From: Trichostrongylus colubriformis
Taxonomy: Eukaryota > Nematoda > Chromadorea > Rhabditida > Trichostrongylidae
Direction: 5' to 3'
Length of the DNA: 64,000 bases
Assembly: GCA_963978905.1 (NCBI GenBank)
Contig: OZ022261.1
Location: 21,077,686-21,141,685, forward strand
Shown: positions 23,481 through 35,982 of the stretch, piece after piece
Layout of the letters: each line of letters starts with the position of its first letter
How positions within the stretch are numbered: the first letter of the stretch is position 1
Program-made: the position numbers and the translations under genes
The notes under the pieces: model-generated
Databases searched by the model: none
What the model saw: only the letters and a program-made list of their open reading frames with translations
Told to the model about the DNA's origin: nothing

Positions 23481-26400
23481 AGAGATGCGCGGGAGATGCA
23501 AATACAGAATACAAAGTCGCACTTTTGAATTCGGGTTCCTCTACCGATTATCGTCTGACTTTGAATGTTCGTTCCACTACTATCATTTCTTCGCATGGTC
23601 CTCTTTCTCGCGACCCTCCCGGTTCCTTCAATAGAGCCCTGTGGACGGGGTGTATAGCGTGAAGTCTAGAAGTCGCATTACCACTTGTGGTACGCGACAA
23701 TTCATACGCGAGATGGCAAATATGAATTGAATTGTTGAATAGTACGCAAACTGTCACGAGCCTTTTTTGACGTGATGCTACACATCCTAACGGATACGGT
23801 GTGGTAACGATTGTTCGAGGTCGAATCTGATTTGAGCCCACTCACTGTATCTACCGTTACTCCCACTAATTGGTATAAAGGACAAAATACGTGTTTGTTC
23901 ACAAGCTAATCTTGTAATTCGTAGTGGAAATCAGGCCCCCTGTCAAATGCATCTAAGCATTTCAATGGAAGCGGAATATGGGACGGTGCCGGGAAATCGC
24001 GAAACGAAAATGACGGCAAGAATGTGGACAAGTTCTCTATTCCACACATCTGTTGAATACTGTTGAATAGTACACGATCACATTCACTGCATTATCTTGC
24101 AAAATTCAAAATAAACCAGTCAGTGATCCGATGGAACACAGCATGTTCAGCTACCGCTAGCAATCGATTTTGATTAAAATTACCTTCCGCTTTGTTGGCA
24201 AAGGAGGTGGAGTAACGTGTCTGTTCCGAATCGAAGCTCTTTCTAGCAGAGTTGCGTCGGATTCCGGCAATCACGTATTTATTTGGAACACCTGCATCTT
24301 AATTGCTGTCACCCTTTTGTACTTTGAAATGGCGTTCCTGCACTTGCAGGGCATGAAATGAGGTCAGCTGTGAAACACCCATGACATTTTCCATCAGGTG
24401 CCCTCATGCGACTACAACCCACGAAAACATTTATATGTCATAGCATTGTCATAGTTCTGCAATATTTATGAAGTAGGGAAAGCACGGTGAGCTCCAGAGG
24501 GATTGGAATATTGCTTTGAATCTATTCAGAAGTGCTGTCCAATTAAGAAGTTGATGGATGCCACGCAGTCGATCACCCCGAATTACAGCATTAGCATTAC
24601 ACGGTACATCGCTCACATGCACTTATGTTCGAGCTGACGATAGTGGTAATTTAGTTGAGCTCATTTGGCTGCGTCAACCGCATCTGGTCCCAGTTTTGTA
24701 ACAAAATCGGTGCAAGTGGGCGGTACGTTCCCAGTTTTATGGTGAACTTTTCACGCATCACTTGCGTTCACGTCCCTCATTTCAGGAGATGAACATTGAA
24801 GCTTGATGAGAAATCGTTGAGCGTGAGCTTATGCTCGAAAAGAAAGGCCTCCGAAGTGTGCTCTTAGTGAGGGCCTGCGCATTCAAACATAAGTGGGTAC
24901 TTCTTGAGCCGGTGAACAACCACGATGAAAAGCTCGCTCGAACTCACATTAGGCTCTCATCATCCTCTCGTCGCCGTCGTTGTCGACATCCTCACACATA
25001 TTCTCACCTCATACACACTCATCGCTCTCGCACTCGCATTTAAGCGCTTGCAGTCCGTGTATAGGCCCAGATGGAAGTCTGTAGTAGCTCACTTGTTTGC
25101 GAGTGGCACCAACGAAAACTCTCATGCAGTCCGACCCCAAAAGTTCCACATAAAAAGGCGTTCAAATTCACGATGAAGTCTTCGAGGTGTTAGTTCCTCA
25201 CCCTAATTATATAAGGATTCTTTACCAAGGCTCTGAGGACTCAGAAGGCCTTGTAGTGGAGCGATTCCAGCTGCTATATCAAAATTATAAAGTGGACAAA
25301 GCGTAAGGTAAAACGCCTCATGTTTTGCTGTTCCATAGGGAGAAGAGTTATCTTTTTATCTCTCAAATCTGCGTCATAGGCTATGAACGGGTTCACTGTC
25401 ACAACTAGGCACCCTCTGGGGACATATTTGAGTAGATATGCTTCTGTTACCCAGCCTCGATCACCTTCCCACAGCTTGCAGTCTATTTCGGACTCCAGTT
25501 GACATTGAGAGGCGGAGTGGTTGTGGGGTATGGGACAACGAGTAGACTAATCATAATAAAACGGCTCCAAATTGAAACGAAATGCTTGGATAGCGCGTGA
25601 AGGGTACTCGACAAATAGGAATAGTCATTATCGTCAAGTGGAAAGCCAAACAGCTTAACTGATCCTATGTCTGGCCCTAGTCATTTCAGCTTCTAGCTAC
25701 ACACCATCACATTGTTTGTTCATTGAAATGTAGTAAGCATTATTCAAAAATTGTAGTGTATATTTAGAGTCAAATCTCATGGGAAAGGGATGTTGTCATA
25801 TGCGAAGCAAACTGATCAGCCCCGGCTACACAACCTCGACACACCCAAAATTAAGCGCGTCCAAATCAAATTGGATCCAGGCCCAACCATCGCGCTCAAG
25901 TAGCGGATCCACCACGAGGCGTGGATCGCTAACCGATTACGAAGGGTGGGGGGAGGGGTAAAATAGTCACGAAACTACTCCAGATTGGATTAGACCGATA
26001 ATCCGAGAGTCATTATCTACTTCGTGAAGCAATCGCACCACAATCGAGGTTGATTTATCGGGGTCGGCAGCTTTTCTGATTGTAATAAGTAATCGATCAA
26101 ACTGTCCGCAGAGCAAACTGGCCCACACAAACTTTTAGAGCGCACTGCGGATATCACAGACTTACACCTTCCTCATTACATTCTCAATCCAAACTACAAA
26201 TATTCGCTATATCCACAGGTGTATACTAAAATCCGCGCCCACCACAAAATGAACAAGGTGGTTGCTAATTGAGGAGAACACATGAAGAGAAGTTAGCATA
26301 TCTCCGATTCTCAAGTCATCTGTGCCTGAGGGTGTTTCGCTGACGGCGATTTAATCATCGCCGCCAAACTCTACTGCTTTTCATGTCAAAGTAGTCGATG

Positions 26401-27137
26401 TTGGGAGGGTTGTGCCCAAAAAAATTTATAGCCGCCGACTGAGTTGGCACTTCAGGCTGAGCAAACTGTAACAACACGCGCGAGCTGACGGACACCCAGA
26501 CTATATCCCTCTACAAAACTTTGATATCAATTTCACTCAGGCCAGTTTTTCATAAACACATGTTTAGTTTTGTTTGTTGAGCTCTAAAGTGAAAGAAGTA
26601 AATCAAAGGGAGACAAACCTGCCAATATCCTCGGTTCAATTACCGTAACACACATTGAGTTACTACACGGTGCCATTCCAATATTTACTTTTGCAGGAAT
26701 TTTGAAGCAATGGTCCGTGAAGTTCATCGGACGATAGTAGACCTAGAAAAATGAATAGTGTGCCATAAGCCTGACAAACAAGGTGCTAATTTTGGCACTT
26801 GACAGGCAAGCACCTGTTCTGCTCACTGGCACACAATATCCTGCCTCGTATTAGGGTGATCTGGGAAGTAGAAAGGTAGTAAACGTTTGTACCCAGTCGG
26901 TCAAAAATTTAGAATGCAGTAGTCCCATAAACCGACTTGTTTGGTTAATTAGAATCGATTATATTGGTTGAATTGAACTGGCTGGAATTGGACTTGAAAT
27001 ATTGTAATTCTCGTATAATGTTACCGAAGAAGCGATATTGCACCGATGAAAATTCAAACACCACGAAGATTATCATCAGTCCTTCAAGCCGAACCTTCTA
27101 ACAAACTGCCTCCAACTTTGTGAAACCCATTTTACCC
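23481..27137. other. Long stretch without a supported gene
   Basis: No recognisable coding domain, tRNA or transposon end. A CTC/CGTCGC-rich tract lies at about 24960-25030. The 97-codon minus frame at 23548-23841 and the shorter frames lack motifs. If the Ly6-like gene at 30 kb continues downstream on the minus strand, some of this may be intron. Confidence 0.35.
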
Positions 27138-27666
27138 TGGCTCCAGGCCTCCACTTCCATTACAGGCTTCAACTAGTGACCCATGTTTCCGATTACCTAA
27201 AGTAATTATGACACAGGTCGTAGAACTGATGCACCGAACTTGGAACACACAATTTTCCTTGACGAGAAACGTTGTGCTACGTAGTATAAGTGATATTTCA
27301 CTGTGATGTGTGATGAGCCATTGCTGTGCTACAGGCCTACCGAAAAAGGAAACCGCAAAGAGCCTAGGTATGGTCATTCAGCATTGTTTTATATTGAAGC
27401 AAAAGGTGTTCATCCGTTCTTTCATATTGTTGCCAGGTCCCAAATGAGACAGAAAACGTCTTACCATAGTGATCATGTAAGGAGGGTGTGGATGCCGTTT
27501 ATCAGGCGAAGATAAGGGAAATCTTATGGATGAAAGAATTTGCTGTTCACGACAATTATTCAAATTATAACTAGTCTTCACAGTACTTCAGGAAAAAAGA
27601 ATGGTAAATAAGTTCAGTTTACTGCAAAGTCTGAATAACAATCACTCATATTGAAGCTGTAAGGTA

Positions 27667-28155
27667 CAAAATTATTTGACAGCTATTATCCCTTTAATGC
27701 TTCCATTCATAGCGTATTACTGCTCTCCACATGCCTTACAGAAGATCGTTCTCATCGTTCAGTGCAAGAGGTCCGAAAATATTGGAAAATTAGAAATATC
27801 CCTTTCAACTTATGATGATCACGAAGTGTATATAATCCCTTTACACGCCGATCAATGTCCAGAAGGAAATACTTCGACGACCATTATCCTCCACCATTCA
27901 GCCTTAATGCGTTAATACTCCCTCCACCTCCACCAGGGTTTACCCTCATTGTTTACCGCAAACTTCAAAAGCAAGGAAGTCACAAAAATAATACGTTATA
28001 CTCTTGAATATCACAAGGGACAATAACTGCATGATACATATTACTGTAAGAAAATTATTCAACAAGTAATATCCTCTTACTGAATTCATTCCTTGCTTGA
28101 CAACACTCCCTCCGTCTTTCACAACGGATTACTCTCATGGTTCAGTGCACAAACC
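27667..28155 (+). repeat. Degenerate direct repeats (about 110-bp units)
   Basis: Segments near 27667-27773 and 28050-28153 align at roughly 65% by eye: AAATTATT, TATCCCTTT/TATCCTCTT, CATTC, CACATGCCTTACAGAAG/CCGTCTTTCACAACGG, CTCATCGTTCAGTGCA/CTCATGGTTCAGTGCA. A weaker copy lies at about 27895-27970. The 79-codon open frame on the first unit (27676-27915) is not preserved in the others, arguing against coding. Confidence 0.4.
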
Positions 28156-30024
28156 AAGACTATATTGTCATCAGCTATATCACTTTCTACTCTCGAAGAT
28201 CAGTGAGTGTAACCTGTGCTACGTTTTATCACTGTCATTACAAACTAGGAAACTACTGTCTAAACAGTAAGTGATTATTAGCTGTACGACGGGATGCAAC
28301 GCCGCCACTCTCTCCCTTAGTAGCTTTCCGGCATACCATCATGGCTGCTTGAGGTCGTGGACCTCGCGTGACCTTTAAAGGAGCCGGGTACGACGCCAAA
28401 ATGAGCACTGCGCTGGAAGCGAGATATGGCATGAGACTCTCTAAGGAATAGATGCCTTGCCGCGCACAATAACTATATCATCTCTATTGACAAATTCGGG
28501 CCAGTTCGGCATGTTAGAGTTGCAAACACGTAAACGAATCGAATACTTGAATCGCTGAGTAATTCAGTAGAAAATGAGCCCCTCGATGAAAACTCACTAC
28601 ATAGATGCACGAAAAACGAGTAGTTATTTTTGGAAGCCCACACAAAGCACTTTACTTTTTCATAAATTCACTGAAAAGCAGCGAAATTTCGGAAGGGAGC
28701 AAGTGCGAAGGGTCAATCGATGTTTTTTTCCAATTAATAGCTTTGGCTAACATACCACAATTTTTTCATATGAAAGCTATGGCATCATGTATAATGCCTA
28801 CGAAATGGAATGGAATCGTTGAGAAAATTTGCACTGGTTTTCAAAACATTAACTGTCCAAAAAATAGAAAAAAAAGGTACTCAAAACGAATGTGTGCGGA
28901 GCACTGCTCCTCTGAGACCACAACGGCCCTGGATAGCGTCGAGTGAGTGCAAAAATTGTGCCACATCAAAGGCTTGTCCATAAACTTTCTAGAAAAACGG
29001 CCAAATTACACTAACCCACTTCCAAAAGGGTAAGGAAAACAAAACAAGTTGATATAAACTTCAGTATTAGTTGAACCAGTGCAAATGCTTACATCGAATC
29101 ATTAAGTACTCGCATAAAACATGTAGTTGGTCGACAACTCTATTCTAAAATTTCTGAATAGCAGCCATCGACTTCCATTAGAGAGACGTGAATTGTTTAA
29201 GCAGCAATAAATCAATGATTCCCCTGCGCTTTGTCCTATAGAAAATGGATGTATGAAATGGCTACTCTCTATTTGTCATTCCTGTAAATTGTAGTAGGAG
29301 CGAGTCAAATATTGATAGTGGGGCCAATCCTAGATCCAAACAACCCAATAAAGGCGTTGTTTGTGAGCCACAGGAAACTACTTCTGATCCACCTCTCCCC
29401 TCCCCCACTGTATGGCTAGAGTGCAAGTTACACAGCAAGATTTTGCTACATGAATACTTGATTTGCCTTTCGCAAAAGTTTAATGGTCAAGTAAAATTTA
29501 TAAGTTTATTTATTAGCTCAGATCAGGCAAAAAGACTCACACATACACGCACACCTATCTCATCACTCAACAGAGCCGTTTGTTACAGCACTACAAAATG
29601 AAATTTAATCCGGAACGACACGCGCTGCTTCAACGAGGACTAGTTCCACAGCAAGGAGATATCATCGTAACACAGCTCTGCCAATGTATGGAATAAAAGA
29701 AGACCAATAGAGAGAGATGATGCGGCATATTCATGATGCCATCAACAGATCAGATAACAGCTTAACGACGTCTGGCGAAATGTGCAGAAGAGGGGTAAAC
29801 GAAGAATGGATAAGGAAGGGTAGCAGATCTTCAGAGCAGTTATTTGTGAAAGTCGTCTACGAAAAGCACTTGTTGAGACTTGTAGTTCCCTCATTCGCGC
29901 GTAACCTCAGAAAATTGCGCATCAACATGTTAATTCAATAGAAAATGTTTGCATACGTGGAGACTAGAACTCCCCAAGAGCTACGATTATAAGTGAAATA
30001 AAAGAAAACTAAACGCGTATTAAC
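28156..30024. other. No supported gene; possible intron of the 30-kb gene
   Basis: I searched the minus strand for the exons expected to follow the Ly6-like exon pair and found none I would defend. A plus-strand 113-codon frame at 28605-28946 has no recognisable domain. Confidence 0.35.
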
Positions 30025-30436
30025 CTCATCCAAATAAGGCCAATGCAATAGGAAATCTTCAGACATACAGCTGTAACAGTACTTGGTTGTCGAGCTGAAA
30101 AAAGTTCATTGATTCCATATTTGATGCGCAATATAATATTTATGATGCGGGAAACAGTTCTGACGAAGTCAAAATTTACTGGCAAGTCAAAATTTACTGG
30201 CCGCACTGCTGGCGGTTCATGGGAAGGGTTAGCCGTCGGGAAAGCGTAACTCACCTGAAATCCGTGTAATCAAGTGCAATTACCGGTCGTGACAAGATAT
30301 GGAATAATGCTAAGACGACGACTAGGTGTGGTTGTCGAATGAATGATGCGTGCTGATGATGTTGCATTAATGACACACCAGGCGTGTGAACGCTGGTGGC
30401 CGTTGGCCTTGAAAGACCATACAGCGTTAACGGCAC
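30025..30436 (-). CDS. First two coding exons of a secreted Ly6/ODR-2-like protein
   Basis: Exon 1 runs on the minus strand from an ATG at 30436, or more likely the ATG at 30367, to 30255. From the inner ATG it encodes a classical signal peptide: basic start, hydrophobic [12 protein letters not shown], likely cleavage after PVIA. It ends TTTCAG before GTGAGT (30254-30249), a strong donor. The intron is 30095-30254 (160 nt) with TTTTTTCAG acceptor. Exon 2, 30094-30025, is in phase and gives [20 protein letters not shown], ending at GAG/GTTAAT. A YCYSCMS word followed by HWPYL just after a signal peptide is the pattern of nematode Ly6-type proteins such as ODR-2 and its relatives, GPI-anchored neuronal surface proteins in C. 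elegans. The later cysteine-rich exons and the C-terminal GPI signal were not found; a weak candidate lies near 27140-27290. The plus-strand 119-codon frame opposite is Asp-rich low complexity and rejected. Confidence 0.6.
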
Positions 30437-32430
30437 GATGCAGTGTGATCTAGCAACACCTGTATGCGACGACGATGACGACCACGACCACGTTGATGGC
30501 TATGAAGATGTTGATGTTGACGATGAGGTAGGTCGCCGATGGTCGCACAACGACGACACGGGTACACTAGCGAGGCGGATCGCCGTCGGCACCGCCCGCG
30601 CGCCACGCCCCAATCAAATCCGAATCCCGGCGATAGGAGGTGGAGACGAGTCCATAATTCGCTATAACAATGTGACCAACAGAAAATCAACGTCACTGCC
30701 TTCTTTCATTTTTGCTTTGCCACCCACCGACATTGCAGACCATTCACGGAACTGAGGAGAAGCACATTCAACACAGTAACACTTCCTTTTGACACCTTGT
30801 AGTTGGAGCCTCAATAAAATCGAAAAAAACACAGGTTTTGCGAAATTTGAACAATGCAACCACTGGGACAATACTCATTTAGAAAGGTTGTCTTCAGTAT
30901 ATCTGTTTGGTAGAAGTTACCTCGTATACAAGCGAAAGTATCTCATTGAAGCTGATAAGAAAGTTCTATAGCAATGTGATTTGAGAAACACCATCACTAT
31001 CGAAATTGTGTGCAGAACACACTTAAGGAAGCGTCGGTGGCCGCTTATATACCGAATTCTGATAAAAGCTAATACCATAAGAGGAAGTTAATCAAAAATC
31101 GGTTATCTCTCAGTAGTGCATCACTTATCACACAGCTTTTTCAATTATTTAACTAATCGATAACTCCGGCCATTTACACGAATTTTGGCCTCAAAAATAT
31201 CGGGTGTGAGTCAGAACATTCCAAGTGTGTCACCGGGCAACGCCGACTCTGTCACCGCGCACTGCAAGTTTCCTAATGGTCCCTATGCAAACTATGCCAG
31301 TTCACAGCGGGAACGCTGACGCACTCGCCGCGCGCGGTGACACAAGTGACCCAGTTTGGCAGTCCTGACGCATAACCGAAGATATCTTCTGAATCTGTGC
31401 CACATACTCACTTGTGAGGCGGAACGGCCACGCGACCGAAATGCTGTAAACTCAACGAAGCCGGGAATTGTGCTCAATATTATCCTATCACTGTTTCTTA
31501 TTGCTTACTACGTCTCTGCCATAGATGCTCATCAAATTTTCTTTCGGCTTATGACCTTCTTGTACGAGCCAAACAATTCCCCGACAAAGCAAATGACTTT
31601 CACACACTTCTGATCAAATTACTGAAATGCCGGAGGTAGGGTTGAGCAGCTGTTTTCCACTCTTTAAGACATACTAAATAGTATTTTCAACACATACACA
31701 GATTAATAACTTAAAGTGTTGAAGGGAGAAGGTTCGGCGCGAGCTATCCCATTTGCAAGCGCCATGCACTCATGTCCACTTGGGATCTTGGTCTACTATA
31801 TTTTTGGGCACTGTCAGTGTGCAGCAGAGGCAACCCCGACCTAGAAGTACCTCTCTTGACGTTGACCTCTGCACTGATTATCAATTTTACGAAATTTCAT
31901 ACTCACTGTTCTCGTTGAAGGGTACACCGTAGACATTTTACTGCAGCTTCGCTTGAGGGTGTTTCTTTGCGACGGGTGTCGATGGTGCAGTAGCCGTGGC
32001 ACTCAACAGTGCTTTCTTAGCTAGCCTCGCTGTCTGTATCTTCCCCTCAAAGATGCAAAGGGTGCGAAAGCACGTCACGTATAGCAATCATTCAAAAAAA
32101 GAGTATTATTCTCCGGGTTTTCGACCATTTCACTCCGTTTTCCTTTTCCCCTACCTTGCATAACCTAACGTCTAGGTTCGTACTGCACAATTTCAAAATT
32201 ACATCAGAAGACTCTTCAGCTGTCGTCATTCGATAACTAACCGTATAGTTCAACTAACCATTACAATACAACTCTGAAAGCAATTCAAAGATGGTGTGAA
32301 TAAGTAAGCACAAGTAGAGATCAAAGGTAAACATGAGGCTGCGTTTGCTACTCAGAAAGTTTTCCTAATATTTCCGATACTCTAATACATGCCATAGCGA
32401 CCGTCGTTTCAAAGCATTCTCAATATGACA
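30437..32430. other. Upstream region of the Ly6-like gene; no further gene recognised
   Basis: The first 200 bases are GC-rich with GAC/CAC-type low complexity and could contain the promoter and 5' UTR of the gene on the minus strand. The rest holds no supported feature. A GC-rich patch at about 31230-31350 repeats GTGTCACCG/GCGGTGACAC in opposite orientations but the arms are too short to call. Confidence 0.35.
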
Positions 32431-32974
32431 CAATGGATATTTTTATTGAAGCCGTTCCAAGATTGACGATGTTATTGTATGCGAGGCTAAAGTCCCGGCG
32501 TCTTCGCCTACTTCAGAGCCTGCAAAGTCGGAAAAGCTTGAGACTTGATTAACTCGAAGACTTTTACAATCCCAAGAACATTTTTCAGTAGTGTACCACG
32601 CCAGCACTCGGTAGCGATCAATCAGAGTTTACCATGGACTTACCTTGGTGTTTGCCACCGGGGCGCAAGATGGACACCAGCACGACAAATTTTCGGTAAA
32701 CTGAGGAGCACCACCTTTTGCAGACCCCGAGAAAAGGCGCAAGGTCACTGGTTATGGCCACACCCTCTTCTTTATCCAAGCTCATGGCACACTCCGACTG
32801 ATCGCTACCGAGAGCTGGTTAGGCATTCTACTGATAATGTTCTCAAGATCGTAGAAGTCTTAGACTGGATTAAGTCTGAAGTTTTTCCGACGAAGGCGAA
32901 GACGCCGAAACATTGGCCTCATATACAATAGCATCATGAACATTGAACAGCTCCAACAAATATGTCCATTTGGT
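32431..32974. mobile_element. Inverted pair of Penelope-like 3' ends
   Basis: Arms at about 32431-32650 and 32790-32974 are inverted copies at roughly 75% identity, sharing GGCGTCTTCGCC, TATTGTATRYGAGGC, CTCGGTAGCGATCA and AGAACATT. The right arm on the plus strand carries GACGAAGGCGAAGACGCCGAAAC, and the left arm carries the same hairpin on the minus strand. No RT or GIY-YIG coding survives in the roughly 140-bp centre. The 128-codon plus-strand frame across the element is a by-product of the repeat. More diverged than the 48.9 and 55.7 kb examples, so presumably older; no TSD could be defined. Confidence 0.55.
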
Positions 32975-33799
32975 CCATCTAAGCCAGATTAAAAGATGGT
33001 CGAACACGGAATATCCAATACGACAATCAATTATTGACTTCTGATCATATCAAATCGAAAAGCTGTAAGCATGTCAATGCCGCTTTGGGCTACACCAGGC
33101 CTTCGGACTCTTCGCAAAATTTTTGGCACATTCAAGCGTAAATGTCCTACAAAACAGTCATGATATAATCGGCGTTTTTGATCTGAGGCCAGTGGCTAGC
33201 CATACCAGCAAGAGGACTGTGTAGTAGACCCCAGGCCGCTACCCATACCACACGTGCATCACGAAGTAACCAACCAGTGCATTATCTTCGCTCCGAAAAT
33301 ATCTCTTCAAGTCAAACGTCATACACATCGCAAGAAGCCTTCTCTAGGACAGGACCTTTACATCTTGATCTCTTTCAAAAGTGATGGTCTGAAAGGAACC
33401 CGTTGCCAGTCAATTATGCGCTCGGCCATTCTTGGATTTTTTGATAAGCAGAGAAATAAATGAAATATTCTGCATCCTTAGTCCTTCCATAAGTAGCTTG
33501 CATTTTACGTTCTTCAACGCTATGGAGGCACCGTTATGCGTATTGGCCGATTGCGCACCGCAACGAAGGTAGGAATGATAAGTTGGGCATCCGTAGAAAT
33601 GTAACGAAGTAAAGCGTTCGAAAACCCGAGATAGGGAACCCTCAACCTCAAACTGATTCTCACCGCTATCTACGTGCTTTCATATCTTCTGCATCTCCGA
33701 AGGCGTGATGCAAATGGCGCGGTAGTGAAGAAAAAGATATGATATAGCCGAAATAGCGGAGTGCTTACAGCCTTAGCCTCGTCGTCCATATTCCTTATG
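32975..33799. other. No clear feature; may include the eroded 3' part of the adjacent LINE
   Basis: No independent gene. The right part (33480-33800) may be the strongly decayed 3' end of the minus-strand RTE-like element that begins at 35.5 kb, but I cannot trace the reading frame here. Confidence 0.35.
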
Positions 33800-35479
33800 A
33801 GGGTGACTAGACCCTACATAGAACTTTCGCAAGACACCCCAAAGCTGGTCTGAGAAGAAGGTCAAAAGTCTTCTCGAGACCGAGGAATGCTAGGTAGTAT
33901 GATCACCGCTCTTTTCGATACTTCTCCATCACCTGCTTGGCGATGAAGATGGCGTGTTTATGTATTTTTCAGGCATAAACCCGAATTATTCCTGGGAGAT
34001 GGGGATGACTTCTTTCAGCTTTGAATGGATTAGCCTCTCATGCAGCTCTATGATATGCGCTGTCAACCTGATCCTGCTGTAGTTGGAGCAGTCCATCGCA
34101 TCACCCATCTGCTCGGAGATGGCCACGATCGAACTAATCCTCCAGTCACCTGAGATCCTTCCTTCAGAGACTATGGTGTTGATTAGTCGGATGAGCCACT
34201 CCCGTACTCTCGCAGAGCCTTCCATTCCTCTATCACCTCTTTAACGTATGACTATCGTTCAGGGTAGAATTGGACGCCGTGGCCTCCCTCTTTCGGCTCT
34301 GGTTGCGGGAAAAGTTCTCGCTCAGACGTTCGTCGAAGTACTTCTGCCACCTCCTTTTGACCTCTGCTGGCTTCCTTAGGATGACATGGTCCTTGCTTTC
34401 CCCGGTCCTTCCACCCTAGTGTCCGGAGTGGTCCCGCTCTTTACCATGCTAGTGCCCTGAATGGCCCGACGTTGAGTTTGACCAGCCTGGAGACCGCTCT
34501 CCGCTTTCCTCCAACTTCTCGAACAGGGCATCCTTTTCGGTTTCTTACCTTTGGCAAGCCTCTTGCAGCTATTATAGACGACGACGTCTTCTGAGCTCCG
34601 TGTTCTCGCCGGTCTCTGTATATTTAATTCTTTCGCCTCACCGTCTCGCTATCTCGTTCCAAAAGCGCATCGTAGGATGACCCTGACGACCCTATGCCAA
34701 GTCTCCTGAACGGTGACGCAAGGGTATGTAGGCCAGCCTCCACTGATCTCCTTTTTGGGTCATCTCTCTTTACCCTGTTTGGCTTCCACCGCCGTATCCT
34801 ACTTACAGTACCTACCTTTGTTGTCTCTGGAAGCTCTATGGCAATGTATTCTAGGAGGGGCCTGTGCTGGGTGGCCGATTTCTTATCAGGTAGCACTTTG
34901 ATGTCCTTCGCACTCTTGCGTAATGGCCTCCTTAGTAGCGCATGGTCTATTTTCGGTTGCCTTCTAGCTGCTTTAGGTTACCTTCTAAGTTTTCCGATGC
35001 GAATACGAAGAGCATACTGCAAATAGTCAGGTCGTGGGCTGTAGCTAGGTCAAGCACCCCCTGTTCCTCAGCACTCCTTGTTCCATTGCCTCTGCCCCCG
35101 TGCACACTCTTCAACCTTTCCCTGTCGTTGCCGACATAAACGTTCAGCCGTTTCATGTCTCCCGCTACGGTGGAATAGCCTTCCTCCGGGACTGCCCTGA
35201 TGACTCCACCGAGATTCGGATAGAACTGGTTTTTCTCAGCTTCGAGCTAGCCAGCTTGCGGTGCGTACCTCCTTCGTATCCATCCTTACAGCCACGATTC
35301 GGTCGTTGATCCTGTTCAGTGAGGAGACACAGTCTTTAAGAGACTCTGCTACGGTTATTTGGCCATCATTTTTGCAACTTTTTCCATGCCATAGTTTTGT
35401 GCCTCGACGAGAAACGAAACCAGTGGTTTCGAAAATGCAGACGTGATCCTGCACTCTTAACCACTCGGCTATCTCTGCC
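33800..35479 (-). mobile_element. RTE-like LINE copy A, decayed and internally deleted
   Basis: A minus-strand non-LTR retrotransposon. After a tRNA-like head (35401-35479) come endonuclease pieces: TVAESLKDCVSSLNRINDR near 35380-35320, then VYVGNDRERLKSVHGGRGNG and VLDLATAHDLTICS at 35140-35040, then TQHRPLLEYIAIELPE near 34870-34820. The RT start follows at 34225-33986 with GDAMDCSNYSRIRLTAHII and VIPISQE, and further RT fragments (AKQVMEKYR, YLAFLGLEKTFD) reach about 33800 in shifted frames. The N-terminal part of the endonuclease, including the QET motif present in copy C, is deleted. Multiple stops and frameshifts make it inactive. It faces copy B head to head with about 500 bp between. 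Confidence 0.8.
35401..35479 (-). other. tRNA-like leader of LINE copy A
   Basis: On the minus strand the sequence starts GGCAGAGATAGCCGAGTGG, a good pol III A-box (TAGCCGAGTGG), has an anticodon-arm-like TGCAG/CTGCA stem, and continues to a degraded B-box (TGGTTTCGTTTC). It matches the tRNA-like segment at 61696-61776 over its whole length. The acceptor ends do not pair, so it is not a functional tRNA; it looks like a Leu/Ser-type tRNA-derived sequence fused to the element. Confidence 0.55.
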
Positions 35480-35982
35480 AACCGTTCTTCCTTCACTGTC
35501 ACACCCATACCACTTTTGTTCTCAGGACTCGATCTAATGCCTCTTATGCCTTCCCATACGTCACAGATACAAGGCGGGCGTTATTTGGATCGATGGAAAA
35601 GTGCTGAGGTGTTCTAACCGAAGTTTTTGCCACGCCTGTGAACTCCCTCGAACACTATGCCATCACTGCACCTTGACGACGACGTCGGTCCATGCTGTCC
35701 GGCAACCATTCTCTTCCGTAGGACGACATGGGACCTGCTCACCTACAGCAGTGGATTTTCGACAAAACACATAAACTTCATGATTTTAATTGCTTTTATG
35801 ATTATTTGTAATTTTAGCATTGTAGTGATTGACCTGCGATCGACTCAGGCTCTAACAAGAAAGGTCTTTGAGGTCATGCTCTTCCAATGGGCGCCCTTTT
35901 TGACAGAGGTTTTCCACATCTTGTGGGGTTACGTACATGAAACATATAATTAATGCCCATTTTTGCTCTATCTAAACCTGAA
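35480..35982. other. Gap between two divergent LINE copies; nothing recognised
   Basis: About 500 bp between copy A (minus) and copy B (plus). The 98-codon plus-strand frame (35657-35953) contains a hydrophobic stretch but no recognisable domain. Confidence 0.4.

Noticed and set aside
30396..30755. 119-codon plus-strand open frame with an Asp/His-rich stretch
   Set aside because: It lies opposite exon 1 of the Ly6-like gene and its acidic run comes from a GAC/CAC low-complexity tract.
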